A program made the translations under genes and the position numbers. Below are positions 24,701-34,029 of a stretch of DNA of 64,000 nt, piece by piece. The stretch covers positions 143,850,347 to 143,914,346 of the forward strand of contig OY744517.1 of the NCBI GenBank assembly GCA_963556195.1. Direction: 5' to 3'. Each line of letters begins with the position of its first letter. Position 1 is the first letter of the stretch. Below the pieces are notes generated by a model. That model was not told where the DNA came from. It made no database searches and saw only the letters and a program-made list of their open reading frames with translations. Source of the stretch: Sepiola atlantica. Taxonomy: Eukaryota > Mollusca > Cephalopoda > Sepiida > Sepiolidae.

Positions 24701-27264
24701 AATTTAATTACACCGTAATGCATTTTAGTTTGTTCATATACTAGTCAGCCATTTCATTCTTTTGTTATATTGTAAAATAAAATCAAAGCATAGTTAACAA
24801 ATAATGGAGGTTTATGTTTATAATAAATTTTTGTAAGTTTCCCATCTTCCTCCTAAAACCAATTCAACACATTTAGATTCCAGACAGCTTCAACTAATTT
24901 ATCTGTTGTAATGGCATTGATTTCTTCAATGTGATCTTCTATATAAGGTAGATTGGTGAGCTTGTGATGATAAAAAAGCCTTTAGGAACCCCCACAAGCA
25001 ACAGTTTAGTCAATTTATAGAAGAGAAACTCATTGCCACCATGTTTACTTGACCTTAGTCTCCCCAGGTTAGGGATGCTACCCTGTTTCATGCTGGCAAA
25101 AACAGTGGCCAGAGAATCCAAATTTGATCCTATTAGTGGAGACAGGTGTATCAATGGCAGCGAAATGAAGGTCTGGGTGGACACAAATTCTGTGACCACG
25201 AGAGTGGCGCTAGAGGCAAATGGAAGTATCATGAAAGATGCCTGTTCGTTGCGTCTGACTGACGATACCAGGAATATCAATCTGCAGTGATCAAAGGTGT
25301 CAATCTGGTCCTTCAATGACAGGCACCAGCGTTGCATTTAGTTACCGATTCAGCATGCGTGTATCGGTGGATATCTGACACCTTGACAAAGAAGGAACAT
25401 GTGAATACAAAGGCAGTTGGTGAGATGTTGGTATGGTGGCACTTAGGAACACTACAGATGTTGGCAGAGGAGTACGCATTGATGATAGACGTTATGTTGG
25501 TAAAATCCTGACCGTCATACCAGAGTGCAAAGAGAATTTGCCGTTTCATTTTCTCCTGATGCGTACGAACCTAGAAAACCATGAAAACTGCAATTATTTA
25601 CAATTCTTTTCTTTTTGTTACAAAAGAAAAAAGATTATTTTGTTTTGTTGAAAATGAGAATGCAAAAAGGATACAATCATGATGAAACCTCCAAAGATGA
25701 ACATGAAAAAGAAATCTGATGTGCGGCCACGAAAGGAACCTTCTTCCAACATTCGACAATAACGATAGGCAAAGATTATATTGAAGATAAAATTAAATCC
25801 GATCGGCCCAAAATACATGAAGTTCGTAACAAGTCGCCAAATCTGAAAAGATAAGATAAAAAGTCTTTTTAAAAATTCAATCATTTCTTGTTCATTTTCA
25901 AATGTTTCAGACAACTTTCAAAAGAAAACCAAAAACTAACATTCACACACAAAAAAATCTTGCATCTATAAATTAAATAAACGTCTGTTTTTTCTTGGAT
26001 GAAAATTGAGTCGTTAAACAACTTGATAATTTAAACAAGTGAAGAGAGATCTTTCCTGTTTTACAACAAGTTTTTATAAATTATTACTGTATAAAATTTT
26101 TAAATGTTTAAAATCATTTTTGCAAATGTAAAAGTAATAATCTCCATTTAATGAAAGAAATTCACATTGATGTTGAACCATTCCTTTAGCCCTAAAGAAA
26201 TTTTTTTTAAAGTTCCTTTTTCAAAGTGCATTTAAAAAATGTCATTAGGTTTTTCTACCATCAAAATTCTCTGCACATTCAACCTTGTGAATACAGCCCG
26301 GCTGAAGTGATTATTCAAATCACAAACTCCAATCACTCAAAAAGTTCTAAAACAACCTTTATCAAATTTTAAAGAAAAAAAAAAACAAGAAAACCCACCA
26401 CTTAAAATAAGTATCATGATGAGCATGAATGAAAAGTATTGAGATTCACACAAACATCTACGAGATACATAAATAAATAAAAATTACCCTCGTATTGTTC
26501 TACCACTATTTATATGCTGAAGTACCAAGTTTGTAGGTCCAAACATTGTTTGGTTTTTGCAGGTTGTTGAAAGGAAGGAACTGATGCATTTGTAGAAAAT
26601 GAGTATCAGATAGTCATCAAGTCTCTTCATCTGAATTCAACAACACAGCACTGAACAGTGGCATATGAAGGGCAATCCTCCCCTAAGGCCTGCACCATAT
26701 CATTATGCATTTCAGATGAAGATTCTTGATGATTATCTGATACTCATTTTCTAGAAATGCATCGGTTCCTTCACTTCAACAACCTGCAAAAATTAAACAA
26801 AGTGTTTGAATCTACAAATTTGGTAGTTAAGCATTTAAATAGTGGCAGAATATGATGGTAATGTTTTTATTTATCTCATAGATGTTTGTGTGAGGCTTTT
26901 CTTTCACCCTAGTATGATACTTATTTTAGGTGGTGGGTAGTCTTTTTCTGGAAAAATATGATAAGTATAGCCTGGCTTAGCATCTTATGATTTTCCCCCA
27001 GACACCCCACCCGATTAATAATTTTAGTATGTGACCACCGGAAATAAATTTTTCATCTAAAACTGAAAATACAGTTTATTGTTTCTCCTTTATTTTCACA
27101 CATTTCGATCATTCTGTAACAGATATCACAGAATGTACTCAGGCAATTGAAAAGTCCCCCCTGTGCACCTAATTTTATTTATAAAGTCCTGTGTAACCAT
27201 AATTATTATTTAACTTTATTCATAAAACATTACGTTAACAGACTTTTTGATAACCATGTATGTT

Positions 27265-27304
<40 letters not shown>

Positions 27305-27629
27305 CATACACAGATTGTTGTCAATTTATGACCACAATTGGTCACAATCAATGGGTCGTAAAGCGATTAGATCGTAAGTTGACCCATGTTAAATCATTGT
27401 AAGCATATTAGACTGTAATGATATTGTAATCAGTTTAAAGTCATAATTTATCAACATTTTCTCAGCTCATTATTTTTATAAATCAGATTTAAGTCATATT
27501 TTATTATTTTTTTCTCTGCATTACCTTTAAAAAACCATTCTATTTTATTGTCTCATGTGGAGTGCTGAGTGGAAAATACACACAGTAATTATATGATCAT
27601 GAAGTCAGTTAGTCAGTAGTTCACAACTC

Positions 27630-27662
<33 letters not shown>

Positions 27663-30600
27663 TAAATCAGGTCTGAACATTGATGTGGACATTTTAATAA
27701 GTTTATTTTTATACAAAAAGATCTTGTTTTGACAAATTTATTTGTGAATTGAAGACATACTTTGAAGACTAGATATTAACAACAAAAAAATGAAATTCTC
27801 TTTGTGGTTCAAATGTACATTTTCACGTGTAAGAGTAGACATTTGAAAAAAGACGTTGTTCAAAGTTGAAAATGTCCAGTTTTCATATTTAATGATCAGA
27901 GGAGTGTCCAAAATATTAAAAATTATAATAAAACATAATGTACATATTTTTATGTTTTCCATAAGGCTATTTTTTTATTTATCAAATGTGAAGAAATGTA
28001 TCATTTTTAGCCGAGAAACACACATGTATGTGTTTGTGTGGAATAGTGGATAAGCATGTAACAGACTCGTTAAACTAGAACAAACACATTTCTAATGCCA
28101 GATCAGTTGGCCTTATAGATGTGATTGTGTTATTATTTTAACTAGTCTGTTTACATGCAATATATGTACATTCAGAGAATATATCCGGAAGCGAATATAC
28201 ACTCACGGTTACATGCAATATATTCCATGTATTATAAATCATTCCATTGATACTCCGGATTTCATCAATCTGGTCATCCTGGATTTAGGAGAAAATTCGG
28301 CTACTCCTGCCAGAAAGATTCCTCAGTCATGCTTGATGTCGAAAGCTCCAAAATTGGGGTCAGTATAGTATTTAAATAAAATAATATTAGCTCTTGTAGA
28401 ACCTACGATCAAGCACTTTAATGGGTTTTTTTTTCAACTAACTTGTTATACATGCTTATATATATATGATATACAAAGTAATGCAGACTTTTTTGCACGT
28501 CAAATAAATATTGTTTTGCGGTTAACATAAGGCAATGTCCTTACAGAAAATAATGCGTTTTGAATCAATTTTATTGAAAAATATTTTATAGATATCGACA
28601 ATCCATCTTTTTCTTATTTATCAGTCCAGCTATAAGAATTGAGAAAAAAATGGTACGGGAAGCTGTGAGTAAGATGAAGGCTAAGGCTCAAGTGTTGTTG
28701 CAGAAATATGAAACACGAACTTATCAAATCATATCATAAAAAAAGAGGTTGTCCCGAAAGACAGGGAACTTAGTACAATTGTGAATTGTTACAAGGGTAA
28801 ACACTCGATGGTAATTACAGAGGCTTAAAGTTGATGGATCAGATCCTGAAAGTGATTGAGAAAATAATTGAGCAGCAAATAAGAAATCAGATAAGCATAG
28901 ATGAAATGCAGTTTGGTTTTATGCCTGAGCAAAGTACCACTGGTGCTATATTTATCTGGAGACAAATGCAAAAGTACCTTAATAAGAAGAAGAACCTGTA
29001 TTTTGCTTTTGTGAATCTAGAGAAAGCTTTTGAGAGAGTGTCAAGAGATGTCTGGTTGACTTTGTGTAAACTAGGGGAAAATGAGTGGTTGGTGAAGGTT
29101 GTTTAAGCAATAAATGCTCAAAGTCGTGTTAGAATTAACAGCACATTTAGTGAAAGCTTTAATGTTAATGTAGAAATACATCAGTGTTTGGTAGTGAGTT
29201 TGTTGCTTTTCATTAGTGCCTTAGAAGCATTGTCCAGTGAGTTTTGTATGGGTTGTCTAGAAGAAATGCTGTATGCTGATGATTTAGAACTTGCCCATGA
29301 AACATTCACTTAACAAGTAGGTCATTCAAAGACTTGGAGGAATGCTATGAAAGTAAAGGTCTGAAAGTGAATGTTACCAAAGTTATGATCAGTGGTTGTA
29401 GTGTTGGAAAGCACCCCAAAAAAGGAAAGTTTCCTTGCTCAGTTTGTGAAAAAGGAATGGGGTGCAATTTGATCTTTTGTGGTACTTGTAAGCATTGGGT
29501 ACACAAGAAGTGCAGTGGAATTACACATAGGTTAAGAGAGGATAACCAGTTTGTATGCAGGAAGTGCAAGACAATGGAGATGGATGAGAACTCAGATGTG
29601 GGCAAAGTATATTTGGATGGTGATGCTTTTGAGGTAATCGAAAAGTTTTGTTACCTTGGTGATACAATTGGAGCACAGGGTGGAGCAGGTGCTAGTGTGA
29701 TTGCCAGAATTAGGAGTGGATGGAGTAAGTTCAGGGAACTTCTGCCTTTACTAACCAGCAGAGCGTTACCACTATCGACCAAGGGAAGAGTCTATCAGGC
29801 ATGTGTACACAGTGTCATGATGTACAGAAGTGAAATCTGGCAAGTGAGGGTTTAGGTCATGCGCTGCATTGAAATAAATGATATGAGAATGATACGATAG
29901 ATGTGTAATGTTAGTCTTAAAGACAGACTTAGTTCTGATGACCTCAGAGGAAGATTAAATATGGACAGTATAAGGAGATGTGTGCAGAACAGGAGAGTAC
30001 AATTGTATGGCCATGTTGAAAGAATAGATGAGAGTTTCGGGCTCAGTAGATGTAGAACAGTTAAGGTAGCAGGTCCAGTTCAAGGAAAACATGGGAGGAA
30101 GTGATAAAAATGGACTTGAGAGAAATAGAGATAAATAAAGACATGGACAGAGATAGGTTACTTTGGAAGTCAATTTCTTAAAGACGTCCAATGCATGCCA
30201 GCATATAAAACGGACATTAAACTGAATATGATGATGATGATATAATATATATATATATATCAAGGGAGGCGCGATAGCGCTCTATCCCTTAATAGACTTC
30301 AAAAACGACCTATGCTAGAAATCTCATTTCTTTGATCAGTCATAACACAAAAACCAATAAACCAAATTAGTTAAAACTTTGCACAAAATTTTCATTTGAT
30401 AGGTTCTATAAGTGTGTAGAATTTCAGCATCATTAGTCAAGGCAACCCAGAGATCCAGAAAGGTCAGGAGTGATTTTGTGTTATCCGTGTGTACGTACGT
30501 ACGTGTGTGCCACCCTGTATCTCATCAACTATTTGATGGATTCAGCTGATTTTTTGGCAGAGATAGAGGTTATAGTGTCTTGTTGATGGCATTTTAATTT

Positions 30601-33600
30601 CAGTTTACCATATACCTTAGTTTTCCAGAAAATTCAAAAATACCTTAAAAATTACCATTGTCTTGAGGCATAGCCTTTACAAAAGTAGTGACATTCCATG
30701 ATAAATGCCAGTATACTGAAATCATATGCCCTTAATAGGGTTAAGATGAAAATTCATATACACTAAATGTACAAAAGCAAGGAAATTCCCAAATTTTTAC
30801 ACTTTTATTGTCATTAAGGGTATGACTACATATCAACCAAACCATTTCATTATCACATCACTACAGTATAAATATCTATGCATGAGTGGATGAAGTGTGT
30901 GAGGTGCGCTGAAGAAAAATTCCTACCAGTAAAATACATAGCTCTGTTGTGCTCGCATACCCTTAATGACAATAAAAATGTAAAAATTTGGGAATTTCCT
31001 TGCTTTTGTACATTTAGTGTATATGAATTTTCATCTTAACCCTATTAAGGGCATATGATTTCAGTATACTGGCATTTATCATGGAATATATATATATATA
31101 TATATATATATAAGTTTAAGAACTAAAACAAGAGGTTTTCCAGGTAAGATCAATTCATATATATTTTTTGTAAAAATAGATATTATTAAGATCCAGGATA
31201 AGCTCAATAATTAATAGGTTATAGTAATCAGAGTGTTCATATATTAATTGGGTAGATTATCAAATTTAAAACATCTATATATATCTATATACGCATACAT
31301 ATACACAGAACACATGTGACCTATTAAATCTTACAATGATTATTCAGTTAAATGACAATGATTTATCACAAATTGTCCAACATGTTTTGTATTAAGATAA
31401 TAAAAAAATCAGTATTTGTGATACAAATAAAGAATAAGAAAAACTTACGTGATATTTTTTGAAAATCAAATCTGGATTGAAATATAACTGAAAAGGTGTT
31501 ATAATGTCCAGTTTCTAAAATAGACAAAAAGTTTCATTAAATCAATAAAATGTCAACAATAACTCACAAAATAAAAGATATTGAAGTAAAATATATTTAG
31601 AAAAATTAAATTATACTAAATTAAAATATTGTATGGTAAAGGATTTTTAAAACCTGAAAACTTAAGAAATAGTTTTATTACTGAGGACTAAAAAAAAGGA
31701 TTCACTTTTGTTTTGCTTTATTTTAATAGGATTTTGAAAGTTATACGGTGTGGTTGCTCAATTAATAATTAAAATAAATTGTTATAAAAATATAACTTAT
31801 TGTGGTTATTTTTAACTTTTTAGCTTTAAGATAGCTACCATTGAAACAACATTATCTTGACCAAATTAGTTTTAGAACAATTTGGTTCAATTAATAATTT
31901 AATGATATATGTAGATGTAATAATATAACCTAATTATTAGGATCTCGTTTGGTCATTAATCGAACTAAATTGTTATAAAACTAGAACGAATTTGGTTAAG
32001 ATAATGTGTAAAACTGAAAAGTTCAAAATAACCCTAATTTTTGCTAAGGTAATGTTTTAATCTCTATTAAATGTAAATAGATATAAATAGCTTCTAAAAC
32101 TTTCAACATTTTAATTAAATGGGGATTTGCTAAGAATTTCAAAGCCAGAAATGACTTTCTATTCGACAGTTTAAATGCTTCCAGGTTCCTTTCAAGTTTT
32201 TTTGTTTTTTTTAACCATTAACAAGAGATAAAAATGACAATGTTTATGAATGAAGTCAAAATGCATGTGGGTGGATTTAATTTCGTAATTAATTATTTAG
32301 GTAACGGTGAAGATTAGGTACTAAAATTCAGTTCCGGTACCTGCTTCGCAGACGGGAAGACGGTGACAATGCAGAAAATGTCCCTTCTGATTATCTTCCT
32401 CTCAGATAACGTGAAGTCATGGTGAACTATTTCTAATATAATTCATGGATATTTTATAGAATGATCAGTACGCTGAAAACGCTCTAAAAAACAAATATAC
32501 AACAAATAAAAGTAACTGTCGTCGATAAAAGTTAATTTAAAACTGACCTGTGATATTTGTTTGTATTTTTAAACCGTTCCAACTGCTATTTATTAGAAAT
32601 CAATAGTTTTGTCACACGAACATGGCAAAAACAAAATGGCGCTTGCTCGTAAGGAAGTAAGCACAAGACGCCATCTTGTCTAGAAAAAAGTACGAGTAAA
32701 AAATGAACAAGAAATTTTTTTTTACATCTAATAAAAACCCATTTATAGTACGTAAAAATACAAACAAATATCATAAGTAGACAAATATCTCTTCTCGACG
32801 TAGGTTAAACTCACTTGTTGCATATTTATTTTTATAACCCCGTTCTCTTTAGTTTTTTGGACCCCGTCCGCGACTGTACTGATCATTCTTAAAGATACCC
32901 TATTTCATTGTAAAAAAAGAAATGAGTATTTGTAAATAGAAAAAACTACATTTCCGATTCATTTGAGTATTTGTAAAAAAAAAAAAGCAGTACTTATGCA
33001 GTTTACGGACCGTTCTGAAATAATATTATTTAGAAACATGGGGAGAGAGCTTCATTAACTATTCTGTACTTTCACTTAACAATTTAATAAACAAAAGATA
33101 ACGTAAAAATTCAATTAAAAATGTTTTATTTTCTTATGTGAATTATAATGGGGAACACTTTCTGCATTGACACCGTCTTCCCATCTGCAAAGCAGCAATC
33201 GGAACTGAATTTCAGCAACTAATCTTGAACATAACCAATTTATTTTTGTAATTCGTTTTAGTACTTTACACTATTACATTTTTTATTTTATTTAAGTCGA
33301 TTAATAGTAAATAATAACGTATATTGTGTTAATCACGTAGAGGTGAGAAACACACGACAAATGGTCATACAATTTTTATAATCCTAGACATTAAATGACA
33401 GGAATTGTTTACTTACTAAACAAAACAATTGTTTACATTACTCGTTGTTAACTTTTGTTAGTATTCGCGTGTTACTGCTGATTGTCCGAGTATTTCTTTT
33501 TAAGTGAGGTTTTGTTTCTTTTGCATTTAATATAACAATACATCCTAAGATAATGACATGTTCAAACAATACCAAAAAGAGACGAACATTTTTAGTTTAA

Positions 33601-33897
33601 TAATCAGAGAAAAATGCTTTAAGGGGAAATAGACAAAAATATTTATTCGTAAATGTTTGTTAGTTGAAGTAATGTTCGACCATAGAAACGCTGATCTGTG
33701 GAATGAACACTTTTTTTTTTTAAGACAGAAATGATTAATGGTGTTATTAGGAGGAATATTTTCCAAATATATCCAGAATCGAAATTAGACATAGACAGTT
33801 ATAATATACTTGCCACGGCTATTGTGGTGAGGACGCATGCTGTTGTATATGCCCTCGTAATTGGGGGCATCTGCATATACTCCTGTTGGAACGCCAT
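12186..33897 (-). CDS. DERL2: Derlin-2, complete gene with six coding exons
   Basis: Derlin-2 is a polytopic ER membrane protein of the rhomboid-pseudoprotease family. It helps move misfolded proteins out of the ER for degradation (ERAD), working with the HRD1 ligase complex and p97/VCP. Coding segments, in gene order: 33897-33814, 31514-31449, 25842-25675, 24103-23905, 19417-19327, 12282-12186; they total 705 nt, 234 residues plus stop. Family marks seen: N-terminal [11 protein letters not shown], the WR motif (residues 52-53), [27 protein letters not shown], the core around [19 protein letters not shown], and GxxxG (G173-G177). Human Derlin-2 is 239 residues. Every junction aligns with the family protein without gaps. 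The C-terminus ends [10 protein letters not shown] and lacks the usual RLGG of the p97-binding SHP box. Introns of 2.3, 5.6, 1.6, 4.5 and 7.0 kb are full of transposons. Confidence 0.97.
12290..13000. other. DERL2 intron 5, distal part; no repeat recognised
   Basis: Intronic AT-rich sequence. An open frame at 12790-12996 on the plus strand has no recognisable domain and is antisense to the gene. Confidence 0.5.
13005..13190 (-). pseudogene. LINE 3' end fragment (family B)
   Basis: Starts with the family-B tail (CACCACTTATAAAGGCCCAAA) and extends about 180 bases into the coding end, with a block equivalent to '[13 protein letters not shown]' at about 13180-13140. Severely 5'-truncated; it lies in DERL2 intron 5. 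Confidence 0.65.
13200..14570. other. DERL2 intron 5; no gene seen
   Basis: AT-rich DNA with a TA microsatellite at 13446-13474. The frame at 13523-13738 shows no domain. From about 14210 composition shifts to G-rich on the plus strand, leading into the Penelope-like fragment. Confidence 0.45.
14580..15535 (-). pseudogene. Penelope-like element fragment with GIY-YIG domain
   Basis: Read on the minus strand with frameshifts, the fragment begins in the reverse transcriptase ([18 protein letters not shown], about 15465-15410, then a broken YIDDI box near 15350). It continues through a linker ([36 protein letters not shown]) and ends with a GIY-YIG-like endonuclease block ([20 protein letters not shown], about 14710-14650). 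Domain order RT-linker-GIY-YIG is the hallmark of Penelope-like elements. It is 5'-truncated and inactive. Confidence 0.82.
15545..16170 (-). pseudogene. LINE ORF2 C-terminal fragment (family A)
   Basis: The best-kept frame (15908-15666) contains [20 protein letters not shown] and [18 protein letters not shown]. Upstream a [19 protein letters not shown] block and EYC.HxWAGA can be read to about 16160. The 3' tail resembles 3540-3690. It directly abuts the Penelope fragment. Confidence 0.8.
16190..17330. other. DERL2 intron 5; short inverted repeat and TA tract
   Basis: An imperfect inverted repeat (arms near 16478-16493 and 16536-16551, GCCTAAGTCTGTGT-like) may be a remnant of a small DNA element. 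A TA microsatellite occupies 16623-16669. No gene is seen. Confidence 0.45.
17340..17980 (+). pseudogene. Possible P-element/THAP9-like transposase fossil
   Basis: With stops removed the frame reads FVKLSKLTD near 17377, a [12 protein letters not shown] block, then [18 protein letters not shown] with DIFENL following. This order resembles the 'KLTDKH ... VxLAVQVFS ... TAxFIExxNxLFD' section of P-element and THAP9 transposases. The region is AT-rich and full of stops, so the match may be partly chance. Confidence 0.35.
17990..19320. other. DERL2 intron 5, proximal part; no gene seen
   Basis: Very AT-rich. The 18485-18679 frame encodes a hydrophobic low-complexity string with no family resemblance. 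A TTA-type microsatellite lies at 19203-19224. Confidence 0.45.
19327..19417 (-). CDS. DERL2: DERL2 coding exon 5
   Basis: Encodes the end of Gly173 and residues 174-202 plus two bases of Leu203: [20 protein letters not shown] then FKILRTPQF. Together with exon 4 it makes the GxxxG motif. The acceptor is ttttctag and the donor gtaagt. It is too short to stand out as an open frame; it was found by homology and splice sites. Confidence 0.95.
19425..20560. other. DERL2 intron 4; no gene seen
   Basis: AT-rich intronic DNA. About 19982 starts a CTAGCAAGATCCGTTGCCC block that resembles the ends of some interspersed repeats. A poly-C run lies near 20240-20257. The minus-strand frame at 20058-20354 reads through that run and is not a gene. 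Confidence 0.4.
20575..21060 (+). repeat. Interspersed repeat with about 117-bp internal tandem units
   Basis: Three diverged copies of a unit carry a CATTTTGGTGAAGGTTTT-like block at about 20595, 20718 and 20833, so the period is roughly 115-122 bases. A poly-G run follows (about 20879-20890), then the common tail also seen at 10950-11110. The three overlapping reading frames here arise from the repeats and are not genes. Confidence 0.7.
21070..23830. other. DERL2 intron 4; no gene recognised
   Basis: Holds a TA microsatellite (21741-21777), scattered short frames without domains, and a C-rich patch near 22847. The 22900-23160 part is less AT-rich and may be an old repeat, but I cannot assign it. 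Confidence 0.4.
23905..24103 (-). CDS. DERL2: DERL2 coding exon 4
   Basis: Encodes residues 107-172 plus the first base of Gly173, from [20 protein letters not shown] through [17 protein letters not shown] to [12 protein letters not shown]. The acceptor is tgctttcag and the donor gtaaat. It carries the central membrane segments of the Derlin fold. Confidence 0.97.
24110..24880. other. DERL2 intron 3; no feature seen
   Basis: AT-rich intronic sequence between exon 4 and a retroelement fragment. Confidence 0.45.
24890..25560 (+). pseudogene. Retroelement pol fragment, RNase H-like region
   Basis: The frame at 25033-25290 reads [20 protein letters not shown], then [20 protein letters not shown] and [16 protein letters not shown]. 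In other frames this continues as [17 protein letters not shown] and [20 protein letters not shown]. The pattern (VWVDAS..., DSxxVYxWxxDTL, LVKS) matches the RNase H section of LTR-retroelement pol proteins as I know them. Frameshifts and stops make it inactive. The opposite-strand frames are shadows. It lies in intron 3 and ends about 115 bases from the exon 3 donor. Confidence 0.6.
25675..25842 (-). CDS. DERL2: DERL2 coding exon 3
   Basis: Encodes 56 residues (51-106), from [16 protein letters not shown] to [11 protein letters not shown]. It contains the WR motif in the first luminal loop and the highly conserved [13 protein letters not shown] stretch. The acceptor is tcttttcag and the donor gtatcc. 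Reading through the donor gives a short non-homologous extension, confirming the splice position. Confidence 0.97.
25850..26390. other. DERL2 intron 2, proximal part; no feature seen
   Basis: AT-rich intron sequence just downstream (plus-strand sense) of exon 3. Confidence 0.45.
26393..26938. mobile_element. Fold-back element with about 230-240-bp arms
   Basis: The arms at 26393-26635 and 26711-26938 are reverse complements, roughly 80-85% identical by eye, around a 75-base loop. Both start ACCCACCAC(T/C)TAAAATAAG and share GTTTTTGCAGGTTGTTGAA-like and GAAAATGAGTATCAGATA blocks. No coding content is seen. Because it lies in DERL2 intron 2, the pre-mRNA would contain a long imperfect hairpin. 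Confidence 0.85.
26945..28640. other. DERL2 intron 2; microsatellites, no gene
   Basis: Contains TG/TA repeats at 27263-27303 and 27630-27660. The open frames here have no domains. A repeated GTTTACATGCAATATAT motif at about 28150 and 28207 suggests a small tandem duplication. Confidence 0.45.
28640..30245 (+). pseudogene. RTE-like LINE fragment with a PHD-type finger in the reverse transcriptase
   Basis: 28831-29106 is a reverse-transcriptase palm segment with [15 protein letters not shown] and an NLEKAFERV block (the usual Asp before LEKAFD is Asn here). The catalytic YADD follows in [12 protein letters not shown] near 29265-29300, after a frame break. 29334-29855 holds a complete C4HC3 pattern: Cys35, 38, 49, 52, His57, Cys60, 75, 78, with [10 protein letters not shown], inserted before FCYLGDTIG and the thumb ([12 protein letters not shown]). 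The tail has [20 protein letters not shown] and [12 protein letters not shown] blocks. The 3' end is GATGATGATGAT, a short tandem repeat as in RTE-type LINEs. Stops at several points make it inactive. Confidence 0.83.
30255..30690. repeat. Unclassified interspersed repeat upstream of a hairpin
   Basis: Begins CAAGGGAGGCGCGATAGCGC and contains a GTACGTACGTACGTGTG stretch and CACCCTGTATCTCATCAACT. The style is that of a transposon-derived non-coding unit; it has no coding content. It leads straight into the inverted repeat at 30693. Confidence 0.4.
30693..31087. repeat. Near-perfect 132-bp inverted repeat (long hairpin)
   Basis: The arms 30693-30824 and 30956-31087 are reverse complements. I find a single mismatch (near 30803 against 30977), so identity is about 99%. 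The spacer is 131 bases (30825-30955). The outer ends are ATTCCATGATAAATGCC; the inner ends are TAAGGGTATG. No transposase is seen. It lies in DERL2 intron 2. Confidence 0.92.
31115..31440. other. DERL2 intron 2, distal part; no feature seen
   Basis: AT-rich intron sequence next to the exon 2 donor. Confidence 0.45.
31449..31514 (-). CDS. DERL2: DERL2 coding exon 2
   Basis: Encodes 22 residues (29-50), [20 protein letters not shown] then YH. The acceptor is ctattttag and the donor gtaagt. It matches the family block [19 protein letters not shown] one for one, and both boundaries fall between codons. Confidence 0.96.
31520..32300. other. DERL2 intron 1; no gene seen
   Basis: AT-rich intronic DNA. 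About 31820-32030 contains a loose inverted repeat of GATAATGT and AATTTGGTT-like blocks, too diverged to classify. Confidence 0.4.
32310..33232. mobile_element. Inverted-repeat element in DERL2 intron 1
   Basis: The arms at 32310-32392 and 33148-33232 are reverse complements at about 80%: both carry AATTCAGTTCCG, then GCAGA(C/T)GGGAAGACGGTG and CAATGCAGAAA. The interior includes 32992-33110, which matches the MITE at 48485-48683 (CTTATGCAGTTTACGGACCG, then CTATTCTGTACTTTCAC). It is non-coding; a frame at 32586-32774 is not supported. Confidence 0.6.
33814..33897 (-). CDS. DERL2: DERL2 coding exon 1 (N-terminus)
   Basis: Encodes residues 1-28, beginning [18 protein letters not shown]. The ATG has G at -3 and G at +4, a good initiation context. 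The exon ends ...ATAGCCGTG followed by gcaagta: a GC donor. The nearest GT donor (4 bases downstream) would shift the frame into the next exon, whereas the GC donor joins TTIAV to KLDIITPFQ exactly as in the family protein. The N-terminus is three residues shorter than in the human protein. Confidence 0.95.
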
Positions 33898-33990
33898 TGC
33901 TGCCTGCCAATGCCACGTGGTATTACGCATGCGCAAGTTTTACTTCTGGACCGGAAGTACAAAATGCTTACAACGTGCGTCGTCCGACTG
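33898..33990 (-). promoter_or_regulatory. DERL2: DERL2 core promoter with ETS, NRF-1-like and CCAAT/CACGTG motifs
   Basis: The 60 bases before the start codon hold, going upstream on the plus-strand numbering, CCAAT (33907-33911), CCACGTGG (33913-33920), the NRF-1-like palindrome ACGCATGCGCA (33925-33935) and the ETS/GABPA site CCGGAAGT (33951-33958). No TATA box is seen. This composition is that of a constitutive promoter. CCAAT one base from CCACG resembles the ER-stress element family, though the CCAAT is inverted relative to ERSE-II. The 5' UTR must be very short. Confidence 0.7.
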
Positions 33991-34029
33991 AAAAAAACTC
34001 ATAATTAATGGTAAACCTTACTTTTGACG

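Noticed and set aside
24939..25337. 132-codon minus-strand open frame in DERL2 intron 3
   Set aside because: It is antisense to the RNase H-like retroelement fragment, has no domain, and is explained as a shadow frame.
32586..32774. Small frame with a YY1-like GCCATCTTG at its start in DERL2 intron 1
   Set aside because: The motif pair is suggestive, but the frame is short, has a stop soon after MASCAYFL, and lies inside a repeat element; no gene can be supported.
33808..33811. GT donor four bases downstream of the GC donor of DERL2 exon 1
   Set aside because: It would add one base out of frame and change every downstream residue of exon 2, which otherwise matches Derlin-2 perfectly.
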